From NCBI RefSeq assembly GCF_001638985.1, contig NW_017265134.1:3331800-3395799 (forward strand): 64,000 nt of DNA, in the 5' to 3' direction. This document shows, piece by piece, positions 1 through 12,344 of the stretch; the stretch's first letter is position 1; the number at the start of each line of letters is the position of its first letter. The notes below the pieces were generated by a model, which had not been told where the DNA came from, did no database searches, and was given only the letters and a program-made list of their open reading frames with translations. Both the position numbers and the translations under genes were made by a program. This DNA is from Phycomyces blakesleeanus NRRL 1555(-) (lineage: Eukaryota; Mucoromycota; Mucoromycetes; Mucorales; Phycomycetaceae).

Positions 1-1515
1 CGGACCCATGGAAGCAATGGGTGGTCAGACCAACTCGCCTGTTTGGGAAGGAGCCCCAATTTCTGACGATGAGGTTGCTTTTAGCAATGAGTCGAATGGC
101 AAAAGCAGTGATGGTGATGAAAATGATAATGACGAAGAAAGCAATGGCGGTAAAGAAAGTGAAGACAATGAAGAGAATATTGTTGAGATTGAAGTCGAAG
201 AATTCGATACTGAAGGTCAGTCCATGTTAATTAACTAATAAAAAAAGACCCAAAAAAATTCAAGGAAAAGAACCAAAAAAGAAAAATCTGAAAAAAGGGG
301 GGGTGTTAATTTTTTTTGTTTTTTTTTACAATAGATCCTTTTGCCACCCCAAATATGCCTGAAAATCCGGTACACAGGTTCATTGCTACTTTTGTAGTAA
401 TGTTTGCTTCCTGCTATGTGGTTAATAAGGGCGCTGTTGTCTTGATCGAGTTCATCAACAAGCTCTTGTCGATTTACAAGCAGGATTTCCAATTGCCTGT
501 GAGTCTTTCTGGTCTCCAAAGCATGACAGGATTCTCGGCCATGACAAAAGGGATTAAGAGATTTGTCGTTTGTCAGGATTGCCACAAGGTGTATGAGGAA
601 AGTGTACCTGCTCCTTTGAATTGTGATTTCGTAAAGCTTGGTGCACATACCGCCTGTAATTGCAAATTAATGATCCAATCATTATCTGGTGGTTTGGTCG
701 CAAAGAAGTCTTATGTATATCAGTCTCTCACACGTGCTCTTAAAATTCTTTTCCTCCGTCCCAATTTCGAGCAAAAGATCATGCACTGGAACCAAGAATT
801 CAAGATCACTGATATATTGTGTAATGTTAATGATGGTGAAGCCTGGACTGATTTGAAGGACAATGACGATGAAATTTTTGTTGAGCATCCTCGTTCATTG
901 ATGCTGACATTAAACATCGACTGGTTCCAGCCTTTTGATGGTACTAGCTATTCCTGCGGTGCTATCTACCTGGTGATTAACAACCTGCCTAGAAGTGAGC
1001 GGTTTAAAGCAGAAAATACAATCCTTGTTGGCCTCATGCCTGGACCAAAAGAGCCAAAATCAGAAGAGATCAATCATTATCTCAAGTCATTAGTCGACGA
1101 AATGATACAGCTCTATCTTGGAATACAGATACCCACCTACCAGCAAACAGACAGTGCAACAGTTCATGCAGCCTTATTGATGGTTGCATGCGATATACCT
1201 GCTGCCAGAAAGACTAGTGGGTTCACCGTGCACAACAGCACATGCGCCTGTTACAAATGCGACAATCAATTTTCTCGTCTACCAGGCACTTCTTCTGTCA
1301 ATTTCTGTGGATTTGATTGTGACCAGTGGCGCCATCGAAGTGATAGAGCAAACCATGTGCATGCTGAGAAGTGGAATAGTGCGAGTACACCCTCAGAAAG
1401 GCAGCAGCTGGAGGTCAAATATGGTGTTCAATAGTTGCAGTTGTATCGCCTTGGATACTTTGATCTAGTACGTGGAACGATCATTGATCCCATGCATAAT
1501 CTTTTTCTGAGAACA
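1..1515 (+). pseudogene. Partial CACTA (Tnp2-type) transposase, duplicate of E1 segment
   Basis: The segment is the same as 4363-5877 (offset 4362) wherever I compared them, including the premature TAG at 1432. It starts inside the acidic-linker exon (up to 215), has an intron-like stretch to about 334, then a core exon opening with ATPNMPENPVHRF. Core motifs seen are NIDWFQPFDG, MPGPKEPK and ACDIPAARK. Sequence stops at an N gap just after DPMHNLFLRT. It is either a very recent duplication or the same locus placed twice by the assembler; the abrupt end at a standard-size gap favours the second. Confidence 0.75.
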
Positions 1516-1615
1516 NNNNNNNNNNNNNNNNNNNNNNNNNNNNNNNNNNNNNNNNNNNNNNNNNNNNNNNNNNNNNNNNNNNNNNNNNNNNNNNNNNNNN
1601 NNNNNNNNNNNNNNN
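1516..1615. other. Assembly gap (100 N)
   Basis: Exactly 100 N, a conventional placeholder, so the true distance is unknown. The gap separates the E1-like duplicate from an E4-family terminus, so the two flanks need not belong to one element. Confidence 0.98.
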
Positions 1616-2055
1616 TGCAGTAGCATGGCATGTGTGAATCCTATAGTTTAGCCGTGCATAATTGTCCAATAAAAGTGTTTAGATTTGGAAGACAGTATAC
1701 ATAAATCCTGTTTCTTCTGTTAAATGATCCAATAGAATATCATTATTTCAGTAGACAGTTTTCTATCAAAAATAGATTTTTTATTGGAATCTCTGTTTCA
1801 AATCAAGTTTAATTTAATGTAACATCCAAAAAAAAAGATGCCATAATTTGATTATTCTCTCTGCAATTAAATAGTTTAAAAGAACCTTACATCTCTATAT
1901 GGATCATTATAAGTTCAGAAGTTACATGGACAACTCACAGGTAACATAACATATTGCGAACAGAATCTATAAATGCCAAATTCCAGAATTTAATTATTCT
2001 GTCACTCAGAATTTCCCATACTATCGCATATGTGTAGAAATCTAATTCCCCAGTG
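1616..2055 (-). mobile_element. Terminal ~440 bp of an E4-family CACTA element
   Basis: This stretch is the reverse complement of the left end of E4 (40330-40815), ending ATTCCCCAGTG at 2055. E4 carries an extra ~50-bp internal tandem copy (near 40632-40680) that is absent here. The terminus abuts the truncated start of the MULE gene at 2056, so an E4-family element appears to have inserted into or just before that gene. The other end of the element lies beyond the gap. Confidence 0.8.
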
Positions 2056-3775
2056 GAAATGGCTAGAAAGCCAAAAGCAAAGAGGGTTCGAACTGAATCC
2101 ATCAAGGACGGCTGCAAAGCCAAGATTACCAAGAAAACCTTGCATGATGGGAGTGTCCAGGTAGATTACCTATGGCAGCATGCAACCCACCAACCTGAAA
2201 AGGTTCAAGAGATGGTGCAGTCAAGACTCCCGTCTGAGGTCAAGCAGTGGATTTTCTCCCATGTAGACAACAACATGGGTTGGAAGGCAATCAAAACTTT
2301 GCTTCGAATCAACCCTCAGTGCTTGGATGAGGTAATAAATTTCTTTTCTTTTATCTTAATTACTAACTTGATTGTGTTATAGCTCAAAGCAGGTATTGAT
2401 ATTGTCAGCTTCCCAATATCTCTTCGCATTAACTATCATGATGTTCAAAATGTCATCAATGCACGTCTGAACAACCTTTCAAGACGAAATACCATTGACA
2501 AGACAAGCGTTAAGCAATGGATTGAGTTCTTGGAAAAAGAAAAGAACTATCTGGTTTACATTGTCTTCCATGAAGATAATAGGCCATACCTTGTTTCATA
2601 GATCTCTCCTTGGAAGAAGAAGGTATATTATTTAATTTAATAATCATTTAAAATATAATATTACTAACTGTTCAACAGATTCTCGAGTCAGCAGATGAGT
2701 GGTGCATCGACTCAACTCACAAGACCTGTAAATCTTTGGTAGATTCTAGCAAGCACTCATATCTGTATACAATAGTTGTGAGAAGCAACATTACCAACAA
2801 GGGTGTTCCTGTTTGCTTCTTTGTGATAAATGCAGAGTTTATCACAACCTTGTTGCAATGGCTCAATTGGGCTAAATCCAACTGTAGCCTGCATGTCAAG
2901 CGCGTGATGATTGACTGCAGCCCAGTTGAGATTGATGCCTTGGAGGAAGTCTTTGGCCAATCTGTCCAGGTCCTTTTGTGCCACTGGCACATCAAGAGAG
3001 CATGGAAGATGGACATCAAAAAAAAATGTAAATTATGTTAATATATTTATTCTTAAATATTGCTAATAATTATTTATATTTAACTAATACTGTAGGTAAA
3101 AATTACTGGAGCCACCCACGAAAGCAAGCATGAACAGGATGCAGTTCGGGTGGCTCTCAACTTGCTGATGCATGCCAGAAGTAAGGAGGCATTTAACCAG
3201 CAATACGAAAAATTTGTTTCCAGATTTGCTGGCCATGTCAAATTTGTGGCATATTTTGCCACACACTGGCATGCTAAGTGTGACCTTTGGTCAATGGCCT
3301 GGAGAGCGGTAAAACTACTATAAATATCAATGTATTGTTTATGAACTATTTGTTATTATTATTAGGATGCCAGATTCCACACGAACAATCTGATTGAATC
3401 CTACCATCACATCTTGAAAGCTTACTACTTGGGCAGATTAAGAAACTTCCGGGTTGACCAGTTGGTTTACATGCTCTCCCAAGTAGTTGAGCATTACTAT
3501 AGACAAGAGGGTCTCAAGATCATGTATGGGTTCAAACAGCTTGTTTTGACACACACTGAGAAGGTGAAGAAAAAGAAGGCATATGATATTGCTCCTGAAG
3601 ATGCTCTAGGCATGATTAAGATCATAGAAGATAATTTGGTAATTAGATATAACTTTTTATATGTTAAATGTAATAATATTAATGTTGGTTTTATTTATTT
3701 ATTTTAGATCTACAAGTGTTGCTTCTTTACTGACAATTCTGTTTGGTACGAGTTCTTAGTCAAAGAGGAAGTACT
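2056..3775 (+). pseudogene. Mutator-like (MULE) transposase, 5' and central part
   Basis: Encodes a cut-and-paste MULE transposase. Exons read as 2056-2331, 2383-2622, 2679-3028, 3096-3308, 3366-3638 and 3708 onward. An N-terminal DNA-binding-like stretch (CKAKI...VDYLWQHATHQPE) is followed by a DDE core: CIDSTHK (first D), VMIDCS (second D), CHWHIKRAW, and NNLIESYHHILK (E). A TAG at 2599 sits where MULEs usually have Trp (VSxISPWKKK), and an A-run near 3020 breaks the frame across an intron, so it is not functional. The 5' end is cut by a CACTA terminus at 2055 and the 3' end continues at 10432 beyond E1. Confidence 0.85.
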
Positions 3776-4029
3776 CACTGAAGAAATGACCCTGAATACC
3801 CTTGTGTGAAGGTTCATGGTTACATGTGGATATTTAGAGCAATTTTTCATCTCAGCATGTTTTTTGGTGTACATGTTCATAAAGTCATGTTGTAATTTTC
3901 TATTGACTCAGATATAATAACCATCCAAGTTATTTTATTATTATTATTATTATTATAAAGTTTGAACAAATAAAGTAAATGTAACACTTGTTTCCCTTTT
4001 ATCTTAACATTTATAACAAAATAAACACC

Positions 4030-7000
4030 ATGTCCTCTACTTCTGAACTTTATAATAAGAAGTGCTATTGCACAAAATGCAGTGATAATTAACAAGACTA
4101 CAGCTTTGTTTCTACACGAACCCTCCAGCACCACAATAAAAGAGCAAGATATGAAGACATGGAAAGAAGTGAAAGAAGTATGTTTTGTTTTTCATTTTCA
4201 TTTTCATTTTGGTTATTTTATATAATGTTTTATTTCAATAGATGTATCTGTTCAAAGAAATCTCATGGATATTGCTTTTGAAAGTAAGAAACGTTAATTG
4301 TGATAAAAAGAGAAGTAAACTAAAAATTGAATTCTATATGTAGCTACATCAAACCAACAAACCGGACCCATGGAAGCAATGGGTGGTCAGACCAACTCGC
4401 CTGTTTGGGAAGGAGCCCCAATTTCTGACGATGAGGTTGCTTTTAGCAATGAGTCGAATGGCAAAAGCAGTGATGGTGATGAAAATGATAATGACGAAGA
4501 AAGCAATGGCGGTAAAGAAAGTGAAGACAATGAAGAGAATATTGTTGAGATTGAAGTCGAAGAATTCGATACTGAAGGTCAGTCCATGTTAATTAACTAA
4601 TAAAAAAAGACCCAAAAAAATTCAAGGAAAAGAACCAAAAAAGAAAAATCTGAAAAAAGGGGGGGTGTTAATTTTTTTTGTTTTTTTTTACAATAGATCC
4701 TTTTGCCACCCCAAATATGCCTGAAAATCCGGTACACAGGTTCATTGCTACTTTTGTAGTAATGTTTGCTTCCTGCTATGTGGTTAATAAGGGCGCTGTT
4801 GTCTTGATCGAGTTCATCAACAAGCTCTTGTCGATTTACAAGCAGGATTTCCAATTGCCTGTGAGTCTTTCTGGTCTCCAAAGCATGACAGGATTCTCGG
4901 CCATGACAAAAGGGATTAAGAGATTTGTCGTTTGTCAGGATTGCCACAAGGTGTATGAGGAAAGTGTACCTGCTCCTTTGAATTGTGATTTCGTAAAGCT
5001 TGGTGCACATACCGCCTGTAATTGCAAATTAATGATCCAATCATTATCTGGTGGTTTGGTCGCAAAGAAGTCTTATGTATATCAGTCTCTCACACGTGCT
5101 CTTAAAATTCTTTTCCTCCGTCCCAATTTCGAGCAAAAGATCATGCACTGGAACCAAGAATTCAAGATCACTGATATATTGTGTAATGTTAATGATGGTG
5201 AAGCCTGGACTGATTTGAAGGACAATGACGATGAAATTTTTGTTGAGCATCCTCGTTCATTGATGCTGACATTAAACATCGACTGGTTCCAGCCTTTTGA
5301 TGGTACTAGCTATTCCTGCGGTGCTATCTACCTGGTGATTAACAACCTGCCTAGAAGTGAGCGGTTTAAAGCAGAAAATACAATCCTTGTTGGCCTCATG
5401 CCTGGACCAAAAGAGCCAAAATCAGAAGAGATCAATCATTATCTCAAGTCATTAGTCGACGAAATGATACAGCTCTATCTTGGAATACAGATACCCACCT
5501 ACCAGCAAACAGACAGTGCAACAGTTCATGCAGCCTTATTGATGGTTGCATGCGATATACCTGCTGCCAGAAAGACTAGTGGGTTCACCGTGCACAACAG
5601 CACATGCGCCTGTTACAAATGCGACAATCAATTTTCTCGTCTACCAGGCACTTCTTCTGTCAATTTCTGTGGATTTGATTGTGACCAGTGGCGCCATCGA
5701 AGTGATAGAGCAAACCATGTGCATGCTGAGAAGTGGAATAGTGCGAGTACACCCTCAGAAAGGCAGCAGCTGGAGGTCAAATATGGTGTTCAATAGTTGC
5801 AGTTGTATCGCCTTGGATACTTTGATCTAGTACGTGGAACGATCATTGATCCCATGCATAATCTTTTTCTGAGAACACTAAAGAGAATGATTGAAACATG
5901 GACAAAAATGAAAAAAATGAAAAACAATGATCTGCTTGCAATGCAGACAGTTGCAGCAACGATGATATTGCCCAGCAACTATACCAAGCTGAAAACGAAG
6001 ATAGAAAAGGGCTTTTCCCACATGAAAGCAGATGAGTGGAAGTCTTGGGTATTGGTGTACTCTCCCGTGCTTCTAAAACCAGTTCTTCTGTCCAATATGT
6101 TCAATGGCTGGATGCACTATGTAAAAGCATGCCGTATACTTGTAAAGCCGTCAATCAGTTTCATCGAAATAGACCAAGCACACAGATATCTACAAGAATT
6201 CTGTCAATCTTGTGAAGATACATATAAACCAAAAGTCCTCACCTGCAACATGCACCTGCACCTCCATCTTCATGACACAATTCGTGATTTTGGACCCGTG
6301 TATGGCTATTGGCTCTTTGGTTTTGAGAGATACAATGGTTTGTTAAAGAATAACAAGACAAACAGAAAAAACGGGTTTGAAACAACCTATATGACAAAAT
6401 TCACTGCAGATACATACAAAGCTGATTACGTACGAAATACGTTATCATGTTCAAGCCTCATTCCATTCCTTCCTCTTTTCAAAAAACTTACCTCTACGAC
6501 CGCACCTAGAACGACCTATGCCACTTATGCTCCAACCAACCAACAACCTTTCTGACTGCAACAATTTGTAGACTCATCCTTAAGTCGAGCAGCACCTATC
6601 AAAGGCAATGAACCACTCCCCCCATCCACCTTTCCTTTACAGTCCTTAAAAGAATCAACAATGAGTGATATTGATTATTCTCAATTATTAGATTATTATA
6701 AAATCGCCTATGTTATGCCCAATCTCATTTCTTACCACGATGCCAGATTGTCACAATATTTTGTAAATAACCGAATCACAAAATTGAAATCAATTGATCT
6801 CCTTGGCCAAACATATATTGGGAACAACAGTTCTGGTAAGTGCGGGTCACTTGTTCAAGCTTTCTTCCGTACCAGCAATGGCCGAACTTCAAGCCTATAT
6901 ACTGGACAAATTCAGTATCTTTTTATACATTCATTTACTCTGCCTCTTCATCCAAACCACCGAGCATCAACATTACATCAAGACCAGCATGTTTTTGCAT

Positions 7001-7206
7001 ACATCCGATGGTATAATTTGACAAATGACAATGAACACAGAGATGAAGGTATTGCAATCTGCTTGCCAGAATTCTCTGCTGATAATTATCACAGCATCTT
7101 GCCTGTACAGCGCATACACTTAGAGGTCGCAACTGCTGTAGATGGAACTGATATGAACAAAGAAAGAATGCTGGTCATCCCTATGCCAAAAAAATACTAT
7201 GCCTGA
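4030..7206 (+). pseudogene. E1 Tnp2-type (CACTA/Plavaka-like) transposase, with nonsense mutations
   Basis: Four exons with good GT-AG sites: 4030-4177, 4242-4283, 4344-4577 and 4697-7206. The first three sum to 424 nt, leaving phase 1, exactly as in E4. Exon 1 encodes a zinc-finger-like module (CYCTKC...FVSTRTLQHH); exons 2-3 an acidic linker; exon 4 the core with NIDWFQPFDG, ACDIPAARK, TIIDPMHNLFL and FGFERYNGLLK. Premature stops are TAA at 4090, TAG at 5794 (homologues E3 and E4 have Trp in VRWSELH) and TGA at 6553. The C-terminal part (6661-7206) remains open and ends VIPMPKKYYA like E3 and E4. Each stop is one transition from a sense codon. Confidence 0.87.
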
Positions 7207-7359
7207 AGCCTTTATGAATAATTATGCACTATGATTTTTTATGAGAATAATTAAATAAAAAACAAAGAACAAGTAATGCCTCTTTATGCATTTTTTTGGT
7301 TATTTAAAGTATAAGACGTTATGAATGAAGAAAAAAAGAACAAAAAATATAAACTTTAT

Positions 7360-8530
7360 TTAGGGCCTGTTTCTAAGAGCCCACTGAGGAAACTGTGACG
7401 CAATTGCATCAGGGACTGGTCCTTCAACGGTTTCGCCAAAAGCACGTGACAGCAATTGATGGCTATTTAAGCCTAAATCAGCTACCACTTTGTTGTCAAC
7501 AAGTGTGATGAAGTGGTTGTACTATATTAAAGACATTAATATTTTATTCAGTATAATACAATATAATATATTAACTAAATTAAATATTTCAACTTTCAAA
7601 AAACTAAGTACCTCATCACTTCTCCAACCTGGATGACGAAGACGAAGCCCACTATAAGAAACATGAGGCGAAGTGCCATCGTCTGACTCACCAACAGACA
7701 TAGCCTCTTCTATAATGAGATCAGAGCAATCTCTTTTCATCTCGTCATCAATAGCAGTCTTGTTAGACTGGTACGCTGTTTTGCGACGTTTCAAGTGCTG
7801 TTGAAAATATTAAATTAGTTTTCTTTTTTTGCTTTAAATTAATGACCTAGATAAGAATTATTCAAATAATAAATAAATAAAGTATAACTTACCTCCTTTT
7901 TGCGGCTACTCCTTCTGTTACGAGCATTGTCTGACTTCTTTTTAGCCTGAGACTTATTAGCTGCACGCTTTCTGCTAGTGAAGTTCGTGTAGACAAAGTC
8001 ATGAACATCACTTTTTCTCAGTCCTGCTCCTACGAAATTTCTTTCCAAGTAGGCAACGAGGTTTTCTGTCAACTCAGTGTTTGGCGACTGGTTGAAGTTG
8101 ACAGCCGTGTTCCACCTTGGCTTGCCATTGTTGGCTTGAATTTCAGCCAAATGTTTTGACTTGAACTTAGGGTCCCACAAATGCTCCCAAAGAAGTCTCT
8201 ATTGAATCTTGGTAAGTTATTAAAGATATAATTTACTATATGTATGATACATACATAGGCTTTTGTTTTGTTGACTGATTTTGCATCAGAAGCCATGGTG
8301 GGAGAACCAGCTACATTCATTTCCATGCTCACAGGAGCAACAGCATGCACTAAAGCCATCGGCTGACTCTGCAAAACAGCAGACACAGGAGTGTTCGAAG
8401 TTTTTGCTTTGATATCAGCAACGTCTTTCATGATAGTGGTCATGTCACGATGCAAGATGGCAAGAGAGTTTGTCATCTCTCTCTCAGCAGGAGTGCGTCA
8501 AGTGGGATAGCTTTCATTTTGGTTAGACAT
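7360..8530 (-). CDS. E1 accessory protein (convergent second gene of CACTA elements)
   Basis: Four exons read 3'-ward from ATG at 8530: about 8530-8258, 8200-7893, 7799-7612 and 7521-7360 (stop). It matches the intact E4 accessory protein exon for exon: a helical N-terminal region (MTNSLAILHRDMTTIMKDVADI), a central LWDPKFKSK...RNFVGAGLRKSDVHDFV followed by a Lys/Arg-rich stretch, then SVGESDD...RHPGWRSDE and a C-terminal FPQWALRN. Codon 11 is TGA; translation could instead begin at the ATG at 8476. No enzymatic motif is seen. A subterminal-DNA-binding role, like plant TnpA, is inference only. Confidence 0.72.
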
Positions 8531-10431
8531 ATTCTATTAATTTAAAAATATAAGTTCAAATATGTATTAACTGTTAATGCTTTTATATTCTTTGAATAAA
8601 TTTTTATTATACACTACAATTATATTTATTATCAAACATACCAAAATAAAAGACAGAAAAAGATGGGGAGATAGAGAGAGAAAGTGTGAGTATAAGTAAG
8701 AATAATTGTAAGAGTGCGTGAGCAAGGGTGAGTAAGATTGTAGCAAAAACGTATATTTATATTTCCAAAAAAAAGGATGTCTAGTCTTGATTGATCTTGG
8801 TTAAAAGAATATATCTAAAGTAACTTCTTGTACACACACTGTGTAAATTGATACAAAGATTGCTTTTAGATACTGCACCATTATATCTATTATGCTTTTT
8901 GGATTTTTTTTTTGTATTTTATTTACTTATTTTTTTTATTTTTCTATATTTTTCCATATTTTTCCTTATCGACCATTTTCTTTTCTTTTCTTTCTCTTTC
9001 TGATTTTTGATATAACTGTGAATTTTACTGGTAAGATACATTCTTCTTAAAAATACTTCTGTACAGACAACAACAAGATTAACACATTCTGTTGTCATAG
9101 ATACATATATACTCTCTTAGTGTTTTACTATATTCGCAAACTTTTTTGGTAACATATCTTCTTTTTTTTTAAAGCAATTCTTTTCTTCAAATGTAACTAA
9201 ATAATAATTATTATTTCAGTTGTCATAGATACTAGCGTGTTTTTTCCTTCTGATGTATTCTCTTTGCAATGGCCATCCAGATTATTCCAGGTTAGTAACT
9301 ATACTTTATGTCATCATCCTATAAAATTATTCTGACTTTTCTCCTTCTTTTTTATAGACAATATCGCCAAAAATATTCCCTACAATTAAACAAGACCATC
9401 AACATGGTAATATTTTATTTTTTATTTACTTTTAATATTTATCTGACAGAATATAATTTTTATTACAGATGAATGTTCATCTGCCAAACACGCAATGAAT
9501 CAAGAACCTCTATCTCTTGGCGTCGTCATTGACATGGTAAGACTTCTTCTTTTATTCTCTTAATATGTATGATAGTATTATTTATACTGTATATTAATAT
9601 ATGTTTTTTACTAAAGGTTATATCAACTCTTCACAAGTACTATCTAGGTCTACAAATAAATTGACTTTCTTCAGGTACGTTCATTACATATTCTGTCACC
9701 CAATTCACTCAAACTAACTTCTCTATATTATTTTCATTGTTAAAGAAATTATACTTGACGCCATGCCTCGAACTCTCAAAGTTTTATTTTTATCTTCTTC
9801 AGTCATTATATTGTATGTATCCTCAAATTAATATATCACTCACAACATGTAAATATTTAAATACACATCTAACTTCTCTTCTATTATGTTAAATAGTATC
9901 TGTGCCAAAGATAACTACTGAATATGCGGGTTTACAAACATTATATATAAAGCACTGCTTGATTTGAGTCATATGAAGGATACCGGTGAAGACGGCCCGA
10001 GGCATATAATATTATTCCAATACTATCAACCTAGAATCATTCTATTTTTTCTAATAAATACAAAAATAAACTATAATTCAAACCAATAATAATTGAATAT
10101 CAAGTAATTGGGGGAGCAGATAATCTATGACCTCATAATAAAGAGTGTTAATGATTGGCTTATAAGCAATAAAATGTCCATGGTTCTAACTATTCACCCA
10201 GGGATAGTTCAACAATACACATGCAACGTAGTCCCTGATTATTAACCTTTAACATGGAAACAGATTGTATTACAGCAAAAAAACAAAGTTTGAAATAAAG
10301 TTTTCTTGGTACTCTATTATATACAAAGATATAAAATTACTATTGACCCCAACTTCACTAGTGCTATCGAACTTTACACTTGTAGATAGCAGGTCTGTGC
10401 ACATGTAACCAGATCAGCTTTGGTACCAGTG
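8531..10431. other. E1 3' subterminal region, no firm gene
   Basis: AT-rich, 1.9 kb. Between about 9270 and 9690 on the + strand there is a chain of short exon-like blocks with GT and AG boundaries (for example ATTATTCCAG followed by gttagt near 9291, and a block 9470-9536 followed by gtaaga). Joined blocks hit an early stop, so no protein is claimed. Similar chains sit in the same place in E3 and E4. Confidence 0.4.
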
Positions 10432-10882
10432 GAAATAGGCAAAACCCCACTATAAAATGCGGAATATTCACAATAGTATGCCTGAATTTCCCGGTGTGTA
10501 TTTATTGTTATTTTTCCAGTAACTGTCAGTCTGCTCTTGTCCAGACCCTAATCATTTGTGTAAGCATATGTTTTTGGTCTGTAGAATGATGGGACTCCAA
10601 TATTCTTTCAACAAAGAGCTTCCTATTGCTCAGAATCGAGAAGTTCAGGTAGTTGACCAAAGTGAGGAGAGTGCTTTGGCACAGAATAGACTGCGTGCTC
10701 TGGAGTTTGTTCAGAGACATAACAGCTTGATCAATAAGATTGCTCAAGCTGTTGGTGAAAGAAATGCCATGGCAAGAGATACTGCCTCTGGAATGAACAT
10801 CACCAGCCAGATTTTGGAAGATTGTTTGTCTTCTTTGAAAGAATCTGGTGTTGCTCCCCAGCAGAAGTATAGAAAACAATAA
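10432..10882 (+). pseudogene. MULE transposase, 3' part with SWIM zinc finger
   Basis: This is the continuation of the gene broken by E1. An exon from about 10432 to 10493 leads into an intron ending at 10529, then 10530-10882 encodes CSCPDPNHLCKHMFLV, a CxC...CxH SWIM zinc finger typical of MULE transposase C-termini, followed by a helical tail ending QQKYRKQ. One in-frame TAG lies near 10436. In E1's absence the exon would continue directly from WYEFLVKEE at about 3765. Confidence 0.8.
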
Positions 10883-11114
10883 ATATATATATAGAAATAA
10901 CAGTAAAACTATTCAAAACATATTGGATCAATTATTTTTTATATCTTTTGACAAAAACATGGTATTAAATATAAAATAATTGTTTTTTTTAATAATCTTG
11001 AAAAAAATACAAAGTGCTTTTTAATACTGCTTTTTTTTTGTTCGACCCGGATCTAATAAAGTTTGACTCTCTAGGTGACTGCTCTCAGTTTTGAGATTTT
11101 AAAAATTTTCTCCA
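10883..11114. other. AT-rich spacer
   Basis: No gene or terminus recognised. The left end of relic E2 should lie here or be deleted. Confidence 0.5.
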
Positions 11115-12344
11115 TTAAGCTAGTGGGACTTTTAAATCATTGGGAATATCTGCGTCACACGTAACTTTGGTATGAGGGATAAGTTTCAGTGATCTTTGCT
11201 GTCCTTTTGCTACAGCATAATTGTCAAGACTTTCCAAGAGCATTTGAAGCAATTTTTTTCACATTAATTATTTTTCATATATGAATTAATCTCTAACTAT
11301 ATTATCTCATCACTTCTTCAGCTAGGATAATGAGCCTTCAGGCATTTACTGCCTGCCAATCTAGTTGTCTCATCATCTGTCTCATCATCAGATATTGCTG
11401 CCTTTTGAAGGACATGAGCACAATCATCTCTTTTTGTTACCGTATCAATGGCTTCTTTGTTTTCAAGGTAAGCCACGGAACGTTGGCAAAGAAGCTGTAC
11501 ATACATTTAAAAAATAACAGTGAGTATCAAATAATATATATACGTATCTAATTAGAAACTTACTAACAAACTATGCTGATGTCTTCTTGATGCGATTCTT
11601 TTTCTGTTTGCAGATGAAGGCGTTCTGCAGGACTCACGGACCTGGTTGCAAAAATAGTTTTTTACCATACATACAAGGTCACTTGTAAGTATGCCAGCAG
11701 ATTGGGGTTTGCTCCACAAATACACAGTTAGAGTCTGTGCAAGACCATAGTTATAGCTACCTGTAAAGTAGCTTGTAAGGACCCATCCTGGCTTTGCAGT
11801 ATTTGTGGCTACTTTTCTTTGGTCACTACTGCTGAAGTTCTGCTTTTTCAGATACCCATTGATTAATTTCTATGAGAAAAGTGTTTGATGTCTTGGCCAT
11901 CATTCTCAAATCAAATCTTATCGAGATTGCTGGATGTCTCTTTCCAGGCACATAATCATCTTCTATCAATGATGAAAGACCAGTGACTGCTTCAACGCCT
12001 GATGTAACATTGTATCTGGAAGTAGTATTCTGGACAACAGTTTGACCAGAAACAATATTTGCTACTGTCTCCTGAAGACGAGTTGTGGTATCATTGGACT
12101 TGGTGATACCGGTGGCCATGTTTGCAATTTGGTTGGTAAAACTCTTCATCTGAGCATTAAGACTGGCCAGCATTGCCAGAACTGGATCGGCCACATTACC
12201 ATCAACATGACTAACTGCTGGTCTTGTGGTAGGTATATACATAACCAATTCCAGACCAGTGTTATTGTTGGGCATGATGTTACATGCAATAGCTGCATGC
12301 ACAAAGTTATTTTCAGAGAGACTGTTAGCGGTGAGGTTGTTCAT
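11115..12344 (-). pseudogene. E2 accessory protein relic
   Basis: Exon 1 (ATG at 12344 to about 11830) is open and carries a helical region (MLASLNAQMKSFTNQIANMA) and SSLIEDDYVPGKRHPAIS, closely like SSSMDDDLDLGAKHHPLIS in E3. A degraded second exon lies near 11570-11820. The third (11506-11318) retains ISDDETDDE and ends AHYPS-stop-RSDE, where relatives have RPxWRSDE, so Trp has become TGA at 11318. A last exon ends IPNDLKVPLA followed by TAA at 11115, again where relatives continue to a Trp. No transposase partner remains on the left. Confidence 0.7.

Larger units (their letters stand above)
3776..10431 (+). mobile_element. CACTA element E1 (~6.65 kb), inserted in the MULE gene
   Basis: The right terminus is certain in type: ACCAGTG at 10431. 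The left terminus is either CACTG at 3776 or position 3797. The 3797 choice is flanked by GAA (3794-3796), matching GAA right of the element (10432-10434), and it places the inverted motif GGTTACATGTG 21 nt from both ends. The element contains a transposase pseudogene (4030-7206) and an accessory gene on the opposite strand (7360-8530), tail to tail with 153 bp between stops. MULE sequence lies on both sides, in the same reading frame whichever left end is chosen. Confidence 0.82.

Noticed and set aside
235..648. 137-aa minus-strand frame (and its copy at 4597-5010)
   Set aside because: It lies antisense to the transposase core and intron with no codon or domain support; shadow frame.
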